Source: Bacteroidetes bacterium OLB12
GTDB lineage: Bacteria; Bacteroidota; Bacteroidia; Cytophagales; Cyclobacteriaceae
Length of the DNA stretch: 64,000 bases
Direction: 5' to 3'
NCBI GenBank assembly: GCA_001567185.1
Contig: LNFR01000089.1
Span: forward strand, 1 to 64,000
Below, piece after piece: positions 18,059 through 26,377 of this stretch. Position 1 is the stretch's first letter; each line of letters starts with the position of its first letter. The notes under the pieces were generated by a model that was not told the DNA's origin, ran no database searches, and was given only the letters and a program-made list of their open reading frames with translations. The translations under genes were made by a program, and so were the position numbers.

Positions 18059-19021
18059 ATGATTCGAGCTTTTAGTTGGGTGGAGGCGACACTATTGGTT
18101 TTATTTCTGATAGCCTATGGCATTTACATTTGGCGCATCGTCCGGATCAGCAAAGCGCTGCACACACCTGCCTACACAATTATTTTTAAGTTAGTGTTGC
18201 GCTCAGTAGTTGTGGCCCTGGTTATTATTTCAATCCTCGGGCCTGCATTTGGCGATTCCAGGAGAGAAATCAAATCGGTAGGTAAAGACATTATGATGTG
18301 TATTGATCTTTCCAAGTCGATGGATGCGTTCGATATTCAACCTACGCGACTTGAAAAAATCAAGTTTGAGTTAAAGAAGATTGTAGCCGCATTTAATTCC
18401 GACCGCATCGGCCTGGTTATTTTTTCATCAGAAGCGTTTATGCAATGTCCTTTAACCTACGATCAAAACGCGCTCAACCTTTTTATTGAAACCATGAATA
18501 CCAACCTGGTACCTGCCAGTGGTACCGACTTTGGGCCACCGCTGCAAATGGCACTCACAAAAATGAAAGACGATAAAAGTTCTGACGGAAACCAGAAGTC
18601 GAAGGTGATTGTTTTGATTAGCGATGGAGAGGATTTTGGTGAAGAAACAGATGCCATAGCCCGCAACGTGGAGAATGAAGGCATCCGGTTATTTACGCTT
18701 GGGGTGGGTACCGAACATGGCAGCCAGATTGCCGCTTCAAAAGGATTTAAAACTGACGCGAAGGGGAATGTGGTGGTTTCTAAATTAAATCCTACCTCGC
18801 TGAAGGATTTAGCCAGTAAAACCGATGGTCAGTATTTCGAAATCAATGAATCGCGAAATGATGTAAACCGGCTCATCAACGCCATTAATAAAATTGAAGG
18901 CCAGATGCGCGATGCGCGGCTGGTAGATGTTTCTGCAAATCGTTATTTTTACTTTCTTTTAGCAGCTTTGATTTTGTTAGCAACAGACGTACTGGTGAGC
19001 GTAAGAACCGTAAGAATTTAA
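18059..19021 (+). CDS. batB: BatB-like von Willebrand factor A domain membrane protein
   Basis: A 320-residue protein with two N-terminal membrane helices (about 8-28 and 42-62), a von Willebrand A domain (about 77-290) and a C-terminal helix (YFYFLLAALILLATDVLVSV). The metal-ion adhesion site is intact as Asp83-x-Ser85-x-Ser87 in CIDLSKSMDAF, with later acidic and Thr residues in SGTDFG and ISDGEDFGEE. This layout matches BatA/BatB of the Bacteroides aerotolerance operon. The following gene is BatC-like, but no batA, batD or batE is adjacent. Function in oxidative stress or envelope integrity is known for the family, not shown here. Confidence 0.85.
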   Translation: MIRAFSWVEATLLVLFLIAYGIYIWRIVRISKALHTPAYTIIFKLVLRSVVVALVIISILGPAFGDSRREIKSVGKDIMMCIDLSKSMDAFDIQPTRLEKIKFELKKIVAAFNSDRIGLVIFSSEAFMQCPLTYDQNALNLFIETMNTNLVPASGTDFGPPLQMALTKMKDDKSSDGNQKSKVIVLISDGEDFGEETDAIARNVENEGIRLFTLGVGTEHGSQIAASKGFKTDAKGNVVVSKLNPTSLKDLASKTDGQYFEINESRNDVNRLINAINKIEGQMRDARLVDVSANRYFYFLLAALILLATDVLVSVRTVRI

Positions 19022-19083
19022 GACAGAAACGTGCTGAACGCACCAGCTTAAACGTTTAGGAGACAGGATTATCCGATGATAAA

Positions 19084-19908
19084 ATGAAATTTGGATTGTT
19101 GATTATACTGGCCCTTTTGGTTGACCCGGGAAAAATTGGCCAGGTAAACGCACTGAAGGCACAGGCCAAAGAAGCCTATTTGAAGGGCGACTTCCCTACC
19201 GCCATTGCCAGGTATCGTACATTGATTGATTCGCTGGGTGTTACCGAAGATGAAGTGAAACTCAATTTAGCCAATGCTTATTTTGAAACGAAAGATACAG
19301 CCAATACAGCCCAGCATTATCAACCGTTAACACAAAGTAAAAATTCAAAAATACGTTCGGTGGCCCATCAGCAGTTGGGTGTGCTTTCCAATCGCGAAAA
19401 TAAGCCTGAAGAAGCATTGGCAAGTTTTAAACAAGCATTGAAAGCCGACCCAACCAACGAAGATGCCCGCTACAATTATGAGTTGGTGAAAAAGAAACTG
19501 GAAGAGCAGAAAAAGAAAGAAGAAGAACAAAAGAAAAACGACCCGAATCAAAAGGAAGAAAATAAAGACAAGCAGGATCAGAATAAAGATCAGCAACAAG
19601 AGCAGAAAGATAAACAAGATCAAAAAGAACAGCAGGACAAGAAAGATCAGCAAAGCAAAGAGCAACAGGATCAGCAAAAGAAAGAAGAGCAGAAAAAGCA
19701 ACAAGAAGAACAGCAAAAGGAAGAGCAAAAAGAGCAGGATAAAAAAGAAACGCCACAATCAGTAAAAGACAAACTGAAAGAAATGGAGATGAGCGAAGAA
19801 AAAGCGCAGATGATTCTGGAGGCAATGAAAAACCAGGAGATTCAATACCTGCAACAGAACAAACGCAAAGCCACAAAACCTAAGGATAAAAGCAAGCCCG
19901 ATTGGTAA
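19084..19908 (+). CDS. batC: BatC-like TPR protein with a long charged Lys/Glu/Gln tail
   Basis: A 274-residue protein: an N-terminal hydrophobic segment (MKFGLLIILALLVDPG), then about three TPR-like repeats (residues 25-135, with AKEAYLKGDFPTAIARY and PEEALASFKQALKADPTNEDARYNY), then about 90 residues composed almost only of Lys, Glu, Gln, Asp and Asn, and a short end (MSEEKAQMILEAMKNQE). This arrangement is standard for BatC, which partners the vWA proteins. The tail would form a charged coiled coil or disordered spacer. It lies 62 bases after batB. Confidence 0.85.
   Translation: MKFGLLIILALLVDPGKIGQVNALKAQAKEAYLKGDFPTAIARYRTLIDSLGVTEDEVKLNLANAYFETKDTANTAQHYQPLTQSKNSKIRSVAHQQLGVLSNRENKPEEALASFKQALKADPTNEDARYNYELVKKKLEEQKKKEEEQKKNDPNQKEENKDKQDQNKDQQQEQKDKQDQKEQQDKKDQQSKEQQDQQKKEEQKKQQEEQQKEEQKEQDKKETPQSVKDKLKEMEMSEEKAQMILEAMKNQEIQYLQQNKRKATKPKDKSKPDW
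19495..19750 (+). repeat. Low-complexity A/G-rich coding tract (Lys/Gln/Glu/Asp)
   Basis: About 250 bases inside batC made of imperfect repeats of AAAGAA, CAGCAA, GATCAG and AAAGAGCAG, with almost no T on the plus strand. This skew gives a long open frame on the other strand that would encode an artificial Leu/Phe-rich peptide. Confidence 0.85.
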
Positions 19909-19941
19909 GGTCAGGAACTACACATTGAAAATTAAAACTCT

Positions 19942-21120
19942 ATGAAAGAAGTATATATCGTATCCGCTGTTCGTACTCCTATTGGAAGCTTTGGCGGAAC
20001 ACTTGCCGGGCTATCTGCTACACACCTTGGTTCGCTGGCGGTTAAGGGTGCCCTTCAAAAAATTGGTCTGGACCCAAAGTACGTGCAGGAATTATTTTTT
20101 GGAAATGTGATTTCCTCCGCACTGGGCCAGGCACCTGCCACACAAGTTGCTGTTGGCGCAGGTTTGGGTTATGAAATACCCTGTACCCTTGTTAATAAAG
20201 TATGTGCTTCCGGTATGAAAGCCATTATGCTTGGGGCGCAATCCATCCTGCTGGGACAAAATGAGGTGGTGGTTGCTGTAGGTGCCGAAAGTATGTCTAA
20301 CATCCCCTACTACCTTACAAAAGCCCGCTATGGATATAAATATGGTAATGGCGAAGTTATAGACGGATTAACTTTTGATGGCCTTACCGATGTGTATAAC
20401 CGATGCGCAATGGGTGTGTGTGCCGATAATACAGCCAAAGAAATGAACATTAGCCGCGCTGATCAGGATGCATTTGCAATTAATTCGTATAAGCGCGCTG
20501 CAGCGGCATGGGCGGCTGGCAAATTCAAAGAGGAAGTTATTCCGGGTAGAAATTACGGGGCGCAAAGGAGAGGTTACTGTTTTGCCGAAGACGAAGAGTA
20601 TAAAAATGTAAACTTCGATAAGATACCCGGACTAAAGCCGGTTTTTACAAAAGAAGGTACCGTAACAGCCGCCAATGCATCTACCATTAACGATGGAGCC
20701 GCAGCAGTAATTCTGATGAGCAAAGAAAAAGCAAGGGAACTTGGCCTTACCCCGATTGCAAAAATCAGAGGTTTTGCCGATGCCGCGCAAGATCCTATGT
20801 GGTTTACAACCACACCTTCGCTGGCAATACCCAAAGCCTTAAAAGTTGCCGGGGTTGATGCCAAATCCGTTGACTACTACGAAATCAACGAAGCGTTTTC
20901 GGCCGTAGCAATAGCCAATAATATTAAGCTGGGCCTCGATGCTTCTAACGTAAATGTAAATGGCGGTGCTGTTGCACTGGGGCATCCACTGGGTGCATCG
21001 GGTGCACGCATTACCATTACACTGGCCCAGGTGCTAAAACAAAAAAATGCCGCGATTGGCGTAGCCGGAATTTGTAATGGTGGCGGTGGTGCTTCGGCCA
21101 TTGTAATTGAGCGTGTGTAA
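19942..21120 (+). CDS. Acetyl-CoA C-acyltransferase (thiolase)
   Basis: A 392-residue thiolase of normal length. The active residues are all visible: nucleophile Cys88 in VNKVCASGMKA, His348 in ALGHPLGASG, and acid/base Cys378 in GICNGGGGASA; the NEAF motif is at EINEAFSAVA. It condenses two acetyl-CoA or cleaves 3-ketoacyl-CoA; neighbours do not say which. The start ATG gives the usual MKEVYIVSAVRTPIGSFGG. It follows batC after 33 bases and has no fatty-acid genes next to it. Confidence 0.93.
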   Translation: MKEVYIVSAVRTPIGSFGGTLAGLSATHLGSLAVKGALQKIGLDPKYVQELFFGNVISSALGQAPATQVAVGAGLGYEIPCTLVNKVCASGMKAIMLGAQSILLGQNEVVVAVGAESMSNIPYYLTKARYGYKYGNGEVIDGLTFDGLTDVYNRCAMGVCADNTAKEMNISRADQDAFAINSYKRAAAAWAAGKFKEEVIPGRNYGAQRRGYCFAEDEEYKNVNFDKIPGLKPVFTKEGTVTAANASTINDGAAAVILMSKEKARELGLTPIAKIRGFADAAQDPMWFTTTPSLAIPKALKVAGVDAKSVDYYEINEAFSAVAIANNIKLGLDASNVNVNGGAVALGHPLGASGARITITLAQVLKQKNAAIGVAGICNGGGGASAIVIERV

Positions 21121-21169
21121 AACAACATATACCCTGGCTGTGCGTTTCAGATATTTACAACCTGTTTCT

Positions 21170-22480
21170 ATGCCTCGTTTCGTGTTGATTATTGGACTTC
21201 TTTGCACGGTACCTGCGGCTGCACAAAAACTGATCAAAACATACCACGATCCCATGCACCTTCAGGTAGATGAAGAATTTACCGTTTCGGCTGTTGATGG
21301 GCAAACCATGGAAGGGCGCTACCGCAGGTACTTTCCAAACGGTAAAATTTCAATTGAAGGTAATTTCAAGAATGGCGTACGTTGGGGTACATTTTATGAA
21401 TACCATCCCAACGGCACCCTGATTCGCAAAATCGATTACGAAGATGGCATGCGCCACGGATCCGTTGAAGTATATGACGAACACGGGCGCCATATTCAAC
21501 GTGCGTTTTATCAAAACAATAAACTGATCGATAGCATCAAATCGTACTTTCCCAACGGCCTGATTAAACAGGAAGGTGTATTTGTAAAAGGTAAACCCGA
21601 TGGCTTGGTAAGAGAATATTATCCATCTGGCAACGTGCAGAAAGAAATTATGTATGCCAATCAAAAACCAAATGGCGTAACCAAAACCTATTACGAAACC
21701 GGAGTATTGGAAAGCGAAACAAATTACCGAGATGGTTTCATATCAGGCTTTTATAAATTGTATTACCCAAACGCACAACTTGAGTTGGTGTACACCATAA
21801 AAGAAGGCGAAAAGATTGGCGATTTTTTACACTACGATCAGCAGGGAAATAAATTATTAGAGGGGCATTTTATGAATGCGCGCCTGCATGGCAACAACAT
21901 AGGATATTACCCGGATGGCACCATTCGCCATAACTATCAGTTCAAATCGGGTAGTAAAACCGGTACCAATACCGACTACTATCCCAACGGAAAACTCAAA
22001 GCCAAAGAACAATTCGCCATCAATGGCCGCGATAGTAAGTTGAGCGAATACACTTCCGATGAAAAATTAATTTCTGAAAAATCCTTTCGCGAAGGCAAAC
22101 CGCACGGCACCTGGGTATTTTATGCGGCAGATGGCAAAACACTGAAACTGAAAGAAAATTATGAAGCAGGGCAACTTCATGGCACCAGAACCATGTATCA
22201 TCTCAATGGCGTAAAGGCCACCGAAGAAACCTGGAAGTTTAACCTGATAACCGGGCTGGTAAAAAATTATTATGAAGACGGCAAACTTTTGTCGGAGTGC
22301 ATGTACCGGGGCAACCGGCAACACGGCATGTACACCAAATATTATCCTTCCGGTAAAATCATGGAACAGGGCGAATACGTAGCCAATAAAAAACACAAGG
22401 AGTGGAAGGAATTTGATGAAGAAGGCAACGTGGTAAAAACCTATGTCTTCCGGGCCGGAATTTTGATGGAGGAGAAATAA
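21170..22480 (+). CDS. Exported MORN-like/YwqK-type repeat protein
   Basis: A 436-residue protein with a signal peptide (MPRFVLIIGLLCTVPAAAQ; start at 21170, after the thiolase stop) followed by about fifteen short repeats of the pattern Y-(Y/F)-P-N/D-G-x-(L/I)-x-x-E-x-x-(Y/F)-x-x-G-x-x-x-G, for example EYHPNGTLIRKIDYEDGMRHG and DYYPNGKLKAKEQF. These repeats are the same as in proteins labelled 'toxin-antitoxin YwqK family antitoxin', but an export signal argues against an antitoxin here. Each unit should be a beta-hairpin stacked into an elongated sheet. Role unknown; probably periplasmic or outer-membrane associated. Confidence 0.8.
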   Translation: MPRFVLIIGLLCTVPAAAQKLIKTYHDPMHLQVDEEFTVSAVDGQTMEGRYRRYFPNGKISIEGNFKNGVRWGTFYEYHPNGTLIRKIDYEDGMRHGSVEVYDEHGRHIQRAFYQNNKLIDSIKSYFPNGLIKQEGVFVKGKPDGLVREYYPSGNVQKEIMYANQKPNGVTKTYYETGVLESETNYRDGFISGFYKLYYPNAQLELVYTIKEGEKIGDFLHYDQQGNKLLEGHFMNARLHGNNIGYYPDGTIRHNYQFKSGSKTGTNTDYYPNGKLKAKEQFAINGRDSKLSEYTSDEKLISEKSFREGKPHGTWVFYAADGKTLKLKENYEAGQLHGTRTMYHLNGVKATEETWKFNLITGLVKNYYEDGKLLSECMYRGNRQHGMYTKYYPSGKIMEQGEYVANKKHKEWKEFDEEGNVVKTYVFRAGILMEEK

Positions 22481-22538
22481 GATTTAGTGATGTGAGTTTG
22501 GGGCCGGTTCGCTATTTTGCAACTTCCAAAACCCAATC

Positions 22539-23434
22539 ATGCGCTCAATCAAAGAAACCCATTTCAACTTTAAAGGTCAAACCGGATTTTACCGGGGCAA
22601 GGTGCGCGATGTATATTACTTTGGCGATACCATGGCCATGGTAGCTACCGATCGAATCTCTGCCTTTGATGTGATCCTTCCGGAAGCCATACCCGATAAA
22701 GGGCGTGTACTTAACCAGATTGCCGCAAAAACCTGGAGGCAACCAAGCACCTGGTACCCAACTGGGTTATTAGCACGCCCGACCCCAATGTAACGATTGG
22801 TTTTAAGTGTAACCCCTTTCCTGTGGAGATGGTAGTGCGTGGCTACCTGGCCGGTCATGCTGCCCGCGAATATAAAGCCGGCAAACGCACCCTGTGCGGG
22901 GTGGCCCTTCCCGATGGATTGAAAGAAAACGATAAACTTCCTGCACCCATTATTACGCCTACGACCAAAGCCAAAGTGGGTCACGATGAAGATATCTCGC
23001 GTGAAGAGATTCTGAAACGCGGGTTAGTAACATTAAAAGATTACGAACAACTGGAAGATTACACACTAAAACTTTACCACAAAGGGTGCGAACTGGCTTC
23101 CGCCCGCGGGCTTATTCTGGTGGACACCAAATACGAATTTGGCAAGCACAACAACACCATTTACCTGATTGATGAAGTGCATACTCCCGACTCATCCAGG
23201 TATTTTTATAGTGAGGGCTATACGAAGCGGCAGGAAAGCGGTGAACCTCAAAAACAACTTTCGAAAGAGTTTGTGCGTCAATGGCTTATCGAAAATGGGT
23301 TTCAGGGAAAAGAAGGCCAAAAAGTTCCGGAAATGACCCCTGCCATCGTAAAATCCATTTCAGAAAGGTATCAGGAATTATACCTGCAGGTTACGGGCGA
23401 AAAATTAGCCCCATCCTTTATGATTCCATTTTAG
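22539..23434 (+). CDS. purC: SAICAR synthetase, split by a one-base deletion
   Basis: Phosphoribosylaminoimidazole-succinocarboxamide synthase of purine synthesis. The N-terminal part ([34 protein letters not shown]) ends in a false stop. Adding one A to the 5-A run at 22727-22731 gives [20 protein letters not shown] and continues into [27 protein letters not shown] and [12 protein letters not shown], all hallmarks of PurC. Corrected length is about 298 residues, normal for the long bacterial form. As a core purine gene, a real frameshift would be costly, so an assembly indel is likely. Confidence 0.9.
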
Positions 23435-23501
23435 AACGAATTGAGCAGAGTATCGTTAAATCAATAAATTAATTTAATTTTAGCCTTCAACTAACGCGCG
23501 T

Positions 23502-23873
23502 ATGAAGTACTCTATCGACAAGCAAGAAAAATACACCCTGCTCCGCCTGAATGAGGAGAAACTGGATTCCAGCATTGCACCACAATTAAAATCAGAAATG
23601 GTAACCCTGCATGCAGAAGGAGTTCGCAATATTATCCTCGACTTATCGGAAGTTAAATACACCGATTCATCCGGACTGAGTGCTTTGTTGGTAGGCAATC
23701 GCATTCTTCAGGAAGATAACGGAATTTTCGTGCTTACTAAACTATCAGACCACACGCTGAAGCTGATAAAAATATCGCAGCTGGATAGCGTGCTGAACAT
23801 CTTACCTACCGTGGAAGAAGGTATTGATGCGGTATTTATGCATGAAATCGAAAAAGACATGAAAGATGATTAG
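23502..23873 (+). CDS. STAS-domain anti-sigma factor antagonist
   Basis: A 123-residue single STAS domain of the SpoIIAA/RsbV type. The phosphorylation-site region is intact as VKYTDSSGLSALL (Ser56/Ser57 after Asp55). These proteins bind and release anti-sigma kinases depending on phosphorylation; no cognate HPK-type anti-sigma kinase or PP2C phosphatase is adjacent, so the partner must be elsewhere. It lies 67 bases after purC and 68 before rnz, on the same strand. Confidence 0.88.
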   Translation: MKYSIDKQEKYTLLRLNEEKLDSSIAPQLKSEMVTLHAEGVRNIILDLSEVKYTDSSGLSALLVGNRILQEDNGIFVLTKLSDHTLKLIKISQLDSVLNILPTVEEGIDAVFMHEIEKDMKDD

Positions 23874-23941
23874 TCAACCGGTTGCCTGGTTTGACAATTT
23901 GAAAATCTGGTTTTCTGTACCTTTTCAAATTATCAGCATAA

Positions 23942-24872
23942 TTGAGTTTTGCATTAACCATACTCGGATCAAGCGGTGCCTTGCCTGCATTTGGCCGGTT
24001 TCCATCCTCGCAATACCTCACCATTCAAAACCAACATTTCTTAATCGACTGTGGCGAGGGTGCCCAAATGCAGTTGATGAAATACAAAATACCTGTTCAT
24101 AAGATTAACCGTATTTTTATCAGCCATCTGCATGGCGACCATTACCTGGGTTTAATGGGGTTATTGTTTTCCATGCATCTGCAAAAGCGGGTAAATGATT
24201 TGTACCTGCATGCCCCTAAAGGGCTCGATGAAATAATCTTATTGCAACTAAAGTATTCCAAATCAACATTAAGCTATACGATCCGGTTTCACCTGTTCGA
24301 TCCGGAACAACCAACAACTCTTTTTGAGAATGAGGCGGTAAGTGTTGAAACCATTCCACTGCTGCATAAACTTCCCTGCGCAGGATTTTTGTTTCGCGAA
24401 AAGCAGAAACCCTTCAAACTTGATAAAGAAAAACTATTGCCCTCCATGAAACTGCAGCACCTGGCGCTTTTAAAAACCGGGGCTGATGTGTATGATGAGA
24501 GCGGAAAACTGCTGTACCAAAATTCAGACTTTACATTACCTCCGGCCCCCTCCTATTCGTATGCCTATTGCTCAGACACCGCCTGGAATGAAAAAATGAT
24601 CGATCAATTAAAAAAATATTGATTTACTCTATCATGAAGCTACCTTTATGGAAGAGGAGCGCAGCAAAGCAATAGAAACCAAACACAGCACCACGCTGGA
24701 TGCCGCCCGCATGGCACAAGCGGTACATGCCGGCAAATTATTAATCGGCCATTTCTCTGCGCGCTACCGCGACCTGGAACCCTTGCTGATAGAAACAAAA
24801 AGTATGTTTGCCAACACGGCATTAGCCATTGAGGGAAATACTTACACACTTCCACATGAGCAAAACCATTGA
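23942..24872 (+). CDS. rnz: Ribonuclease Z, split by a one-base insertion
   Basis: tRNA 3'-processing endonuclease of the metallo-beta-lactamase fold. The zinc motif HLHGDH (His62, His64, Asp66, His67 in SHLHGDHYLG) follows LIDCGEGAQMQL. The frame ends early at QLKKY; removing one A from the 7-A run at 24610-24616 reads DQLKNIDLLYHEATFMEEE and on to KHSTTLDAARMAQAVHAGKLLIGHFSARY, the conserved C-terminal zinc half. Corrected length is about 309 residues, as usual. The start is a TTG at 23942 (MSFALTILGSSGA). The last 17 bases overlap the next gene. Confidence 0.9.
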
Positions 24873-25641
24873 ACAGAAAAAAAATATGCTCTTTATGGTG
24901 TTGGCCGGAATATTTCTGACCAATGCCATCGTAGCAGAAATAATTGGAGGTAAAATTTTCTCAGGGGAAACTACCCTGGGACTTCAGCCTGCCAATCTGA
25001 ACATACTGGGTTTTGTAATGGACTTTAATTTAACTGCGGGTGCAGTTATCTGGCCAATTGTATTTATTACTTCCGATTTAATAAACGAATATTTTGGAAA
25101 GCCTGGAGTTAAGCGCATCAGCTACCTGACCGCCCTGTTAATTGCCTACACCTTTGTTGTTATTTTTCTTACCATTGAATTACCCCCCGCACCCTGGTGG
25201 TTAGATGCCAATAGCCAGGATGCCGCAGGTAATTACTTTAATATCAATTTTGCTTTTAATAAAATTATGGGACAAGGTTTGCGTATCATTATTGGTTCGC
25301 TTACTGCATTCCTGATCGGGCAATTGGTTGATGTATTCATATTTCAAAAACTCAGAAAAATTACCGGCCCCAACAAACTGTGGTTGCGTGCTACCGGTTC
25401 CACCCTTGTGTCGCAATTGTTAGACAGCTTTGTTGTACTTTACATTGCTTTCTATGGCGTTTTTCCCAACCAACAAATTATTGCAATTGGTATTACCAAC
25501 TACCTTTACAAATTCGGGATAGCCATTTTGCTTACCCCGGTTATTTACGTGGGCCATCATTTGATTGATAAGTACCTGGGAAAAGATGAGGCCGCCAAGA
25601 TTTCTGAAGAAGCTGCCCAAGGGAGCCAATCATTTTTTTGA
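24856..25641 (+). CDS. Queuosine precursor transporter (YhhQ/QPTR family)
   Basis: A 261-residue membrane protein of the queuosine precursor transporter family, which imports preQ0/preQ1 for tRNA queuosine synthesis. I start at ATG 24856 (MSKTIEQKKNMLFMVLAGIF); an upstream in-frame start would lie deeper in rnz. Family blocks are ANLNILGFVMDFNLTAGAVIWP, FITSDLINEYFGK, WLRATGSTLVSQLLDSFVVLYIAF and about six helices. It overlaps rnz, another tRNA gene, by 17 bases. Its 3' end overlaps the convergent trmH stop by 12 bases. Confidence 0.9.
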   Translation: MSKTIEQKKNMLFMVLAGIFLTNAIVAEIIGGKIFSGETTLGLQPANLNILGFVMDFNLTAGAVIWPIVFITSDLINEYFGKPGVKRISYLTALLIAYTFVVIFLTIELPPAPWWLDANSQDAAGNYFNINFAFNKIMGQGLRIIIGSLTAFLIGQLVDVFIFQKLRKITGPNKLWLRATGSTLVSQLLDSFVVLYIAFYGVFPNQQIIAIGITNYLYKFGIAILLTPVIYVGHHLIDKYLGKDEAAKISEEAAQGSQSFF

Positions 25642-26375
25642 TTGCATAATTACATCCAGCAGAATGCCCGTGGCGATTGCTGCATTTAAGGACTCGGCCC
25701 CTCCTATTCGCGGAATGGTAATCCGCTGTGTTACTAATTTTTCAACCGCATCAGAAATACCGTTGGCTTCATTGCCAATTACCAGCAATCCACCGGCAGG
25801 TAGTTTTACCTGGTGTACATCGTGGCCATCCATACATGCGCCCAACACCGGCCCGGAATAACCCGAAATGAATGCGGCCAGGTTGTATAAAAAACATGAA
25901 CACGGCAGAACGAACCCATTGTAGAGGACAGCACCTTGGCGTTGTACAAATCAGCCGTTTCATCGGAAGCAATTATATGTTTAATCCCATACCAATCAGC
26001 CGTGCGGATTATGGTACCCAGATTGCCCGGATCGCGGATATCATCCAGCGCCAATGCCAGTTCCTGTTGGCCCAGCCGGGGCGCTATGTTTCCTTTCATT
26101 CGGGCAACTGCCAGGGCACCCTCATTCGTCTGAAAAGAACCCGCGGTCTGTAGCTCCGAAGCGGTGGCCACCACAAACTCTACCTTCCTGTGGTTAAGCA
26201 AGTTTTGATGTGTGGTAATAAACCATTCGGTGGCTGCCACCCAAAGCACGTCAAAGTCAGACTGCAACAACTCCACCACACTTTTAGTACCTTCCACCAC
26301 AAAGCATTGTTGCTCTTTTCGGTATTTTTTTACTTGCAGTGCTTTGAGATGCTTAACTTTAGCCTTTGAAATCAT
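25630..26375 (-). CDS. TrmH-family (SpoU) RNA 2'-O-methyltransferase, split by a one-base deletion
   Basis: An N-terminal substrate-binding domain (FVVEGTKSVVELLQSDFD) and a SPOUT methyltransferase domain with LALDDIRDPGNLGTIIRTAD and ADLYNAKVLSSTMGSFCRV. The frame breaks after VFYT; adding one base at 25883-25884 gives VFYTNLAAFISGYSGPVLGA, joining GLLVIGNEANGISD and SLNAAIATGILLDVI, the knot region that binds S-adenosylmethionine. Corrected length is about 248 residues, usual for the family. The RNA target (rRNA or tRNA) is not predictable. Its ATG is two bases from the divergent tamL GTG. Confidence 0.88.
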
Positions 26376-26377
26376 AC

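Noticed and set aside
19345-19758. A 137-residue Leu/Phe-rich open frame on the minus strand
   Set aside because: It is the antisense of the Lys/Glu/Gln-rich batC tail; the composition is forced by the skewed codons and there is no promoter or family match.
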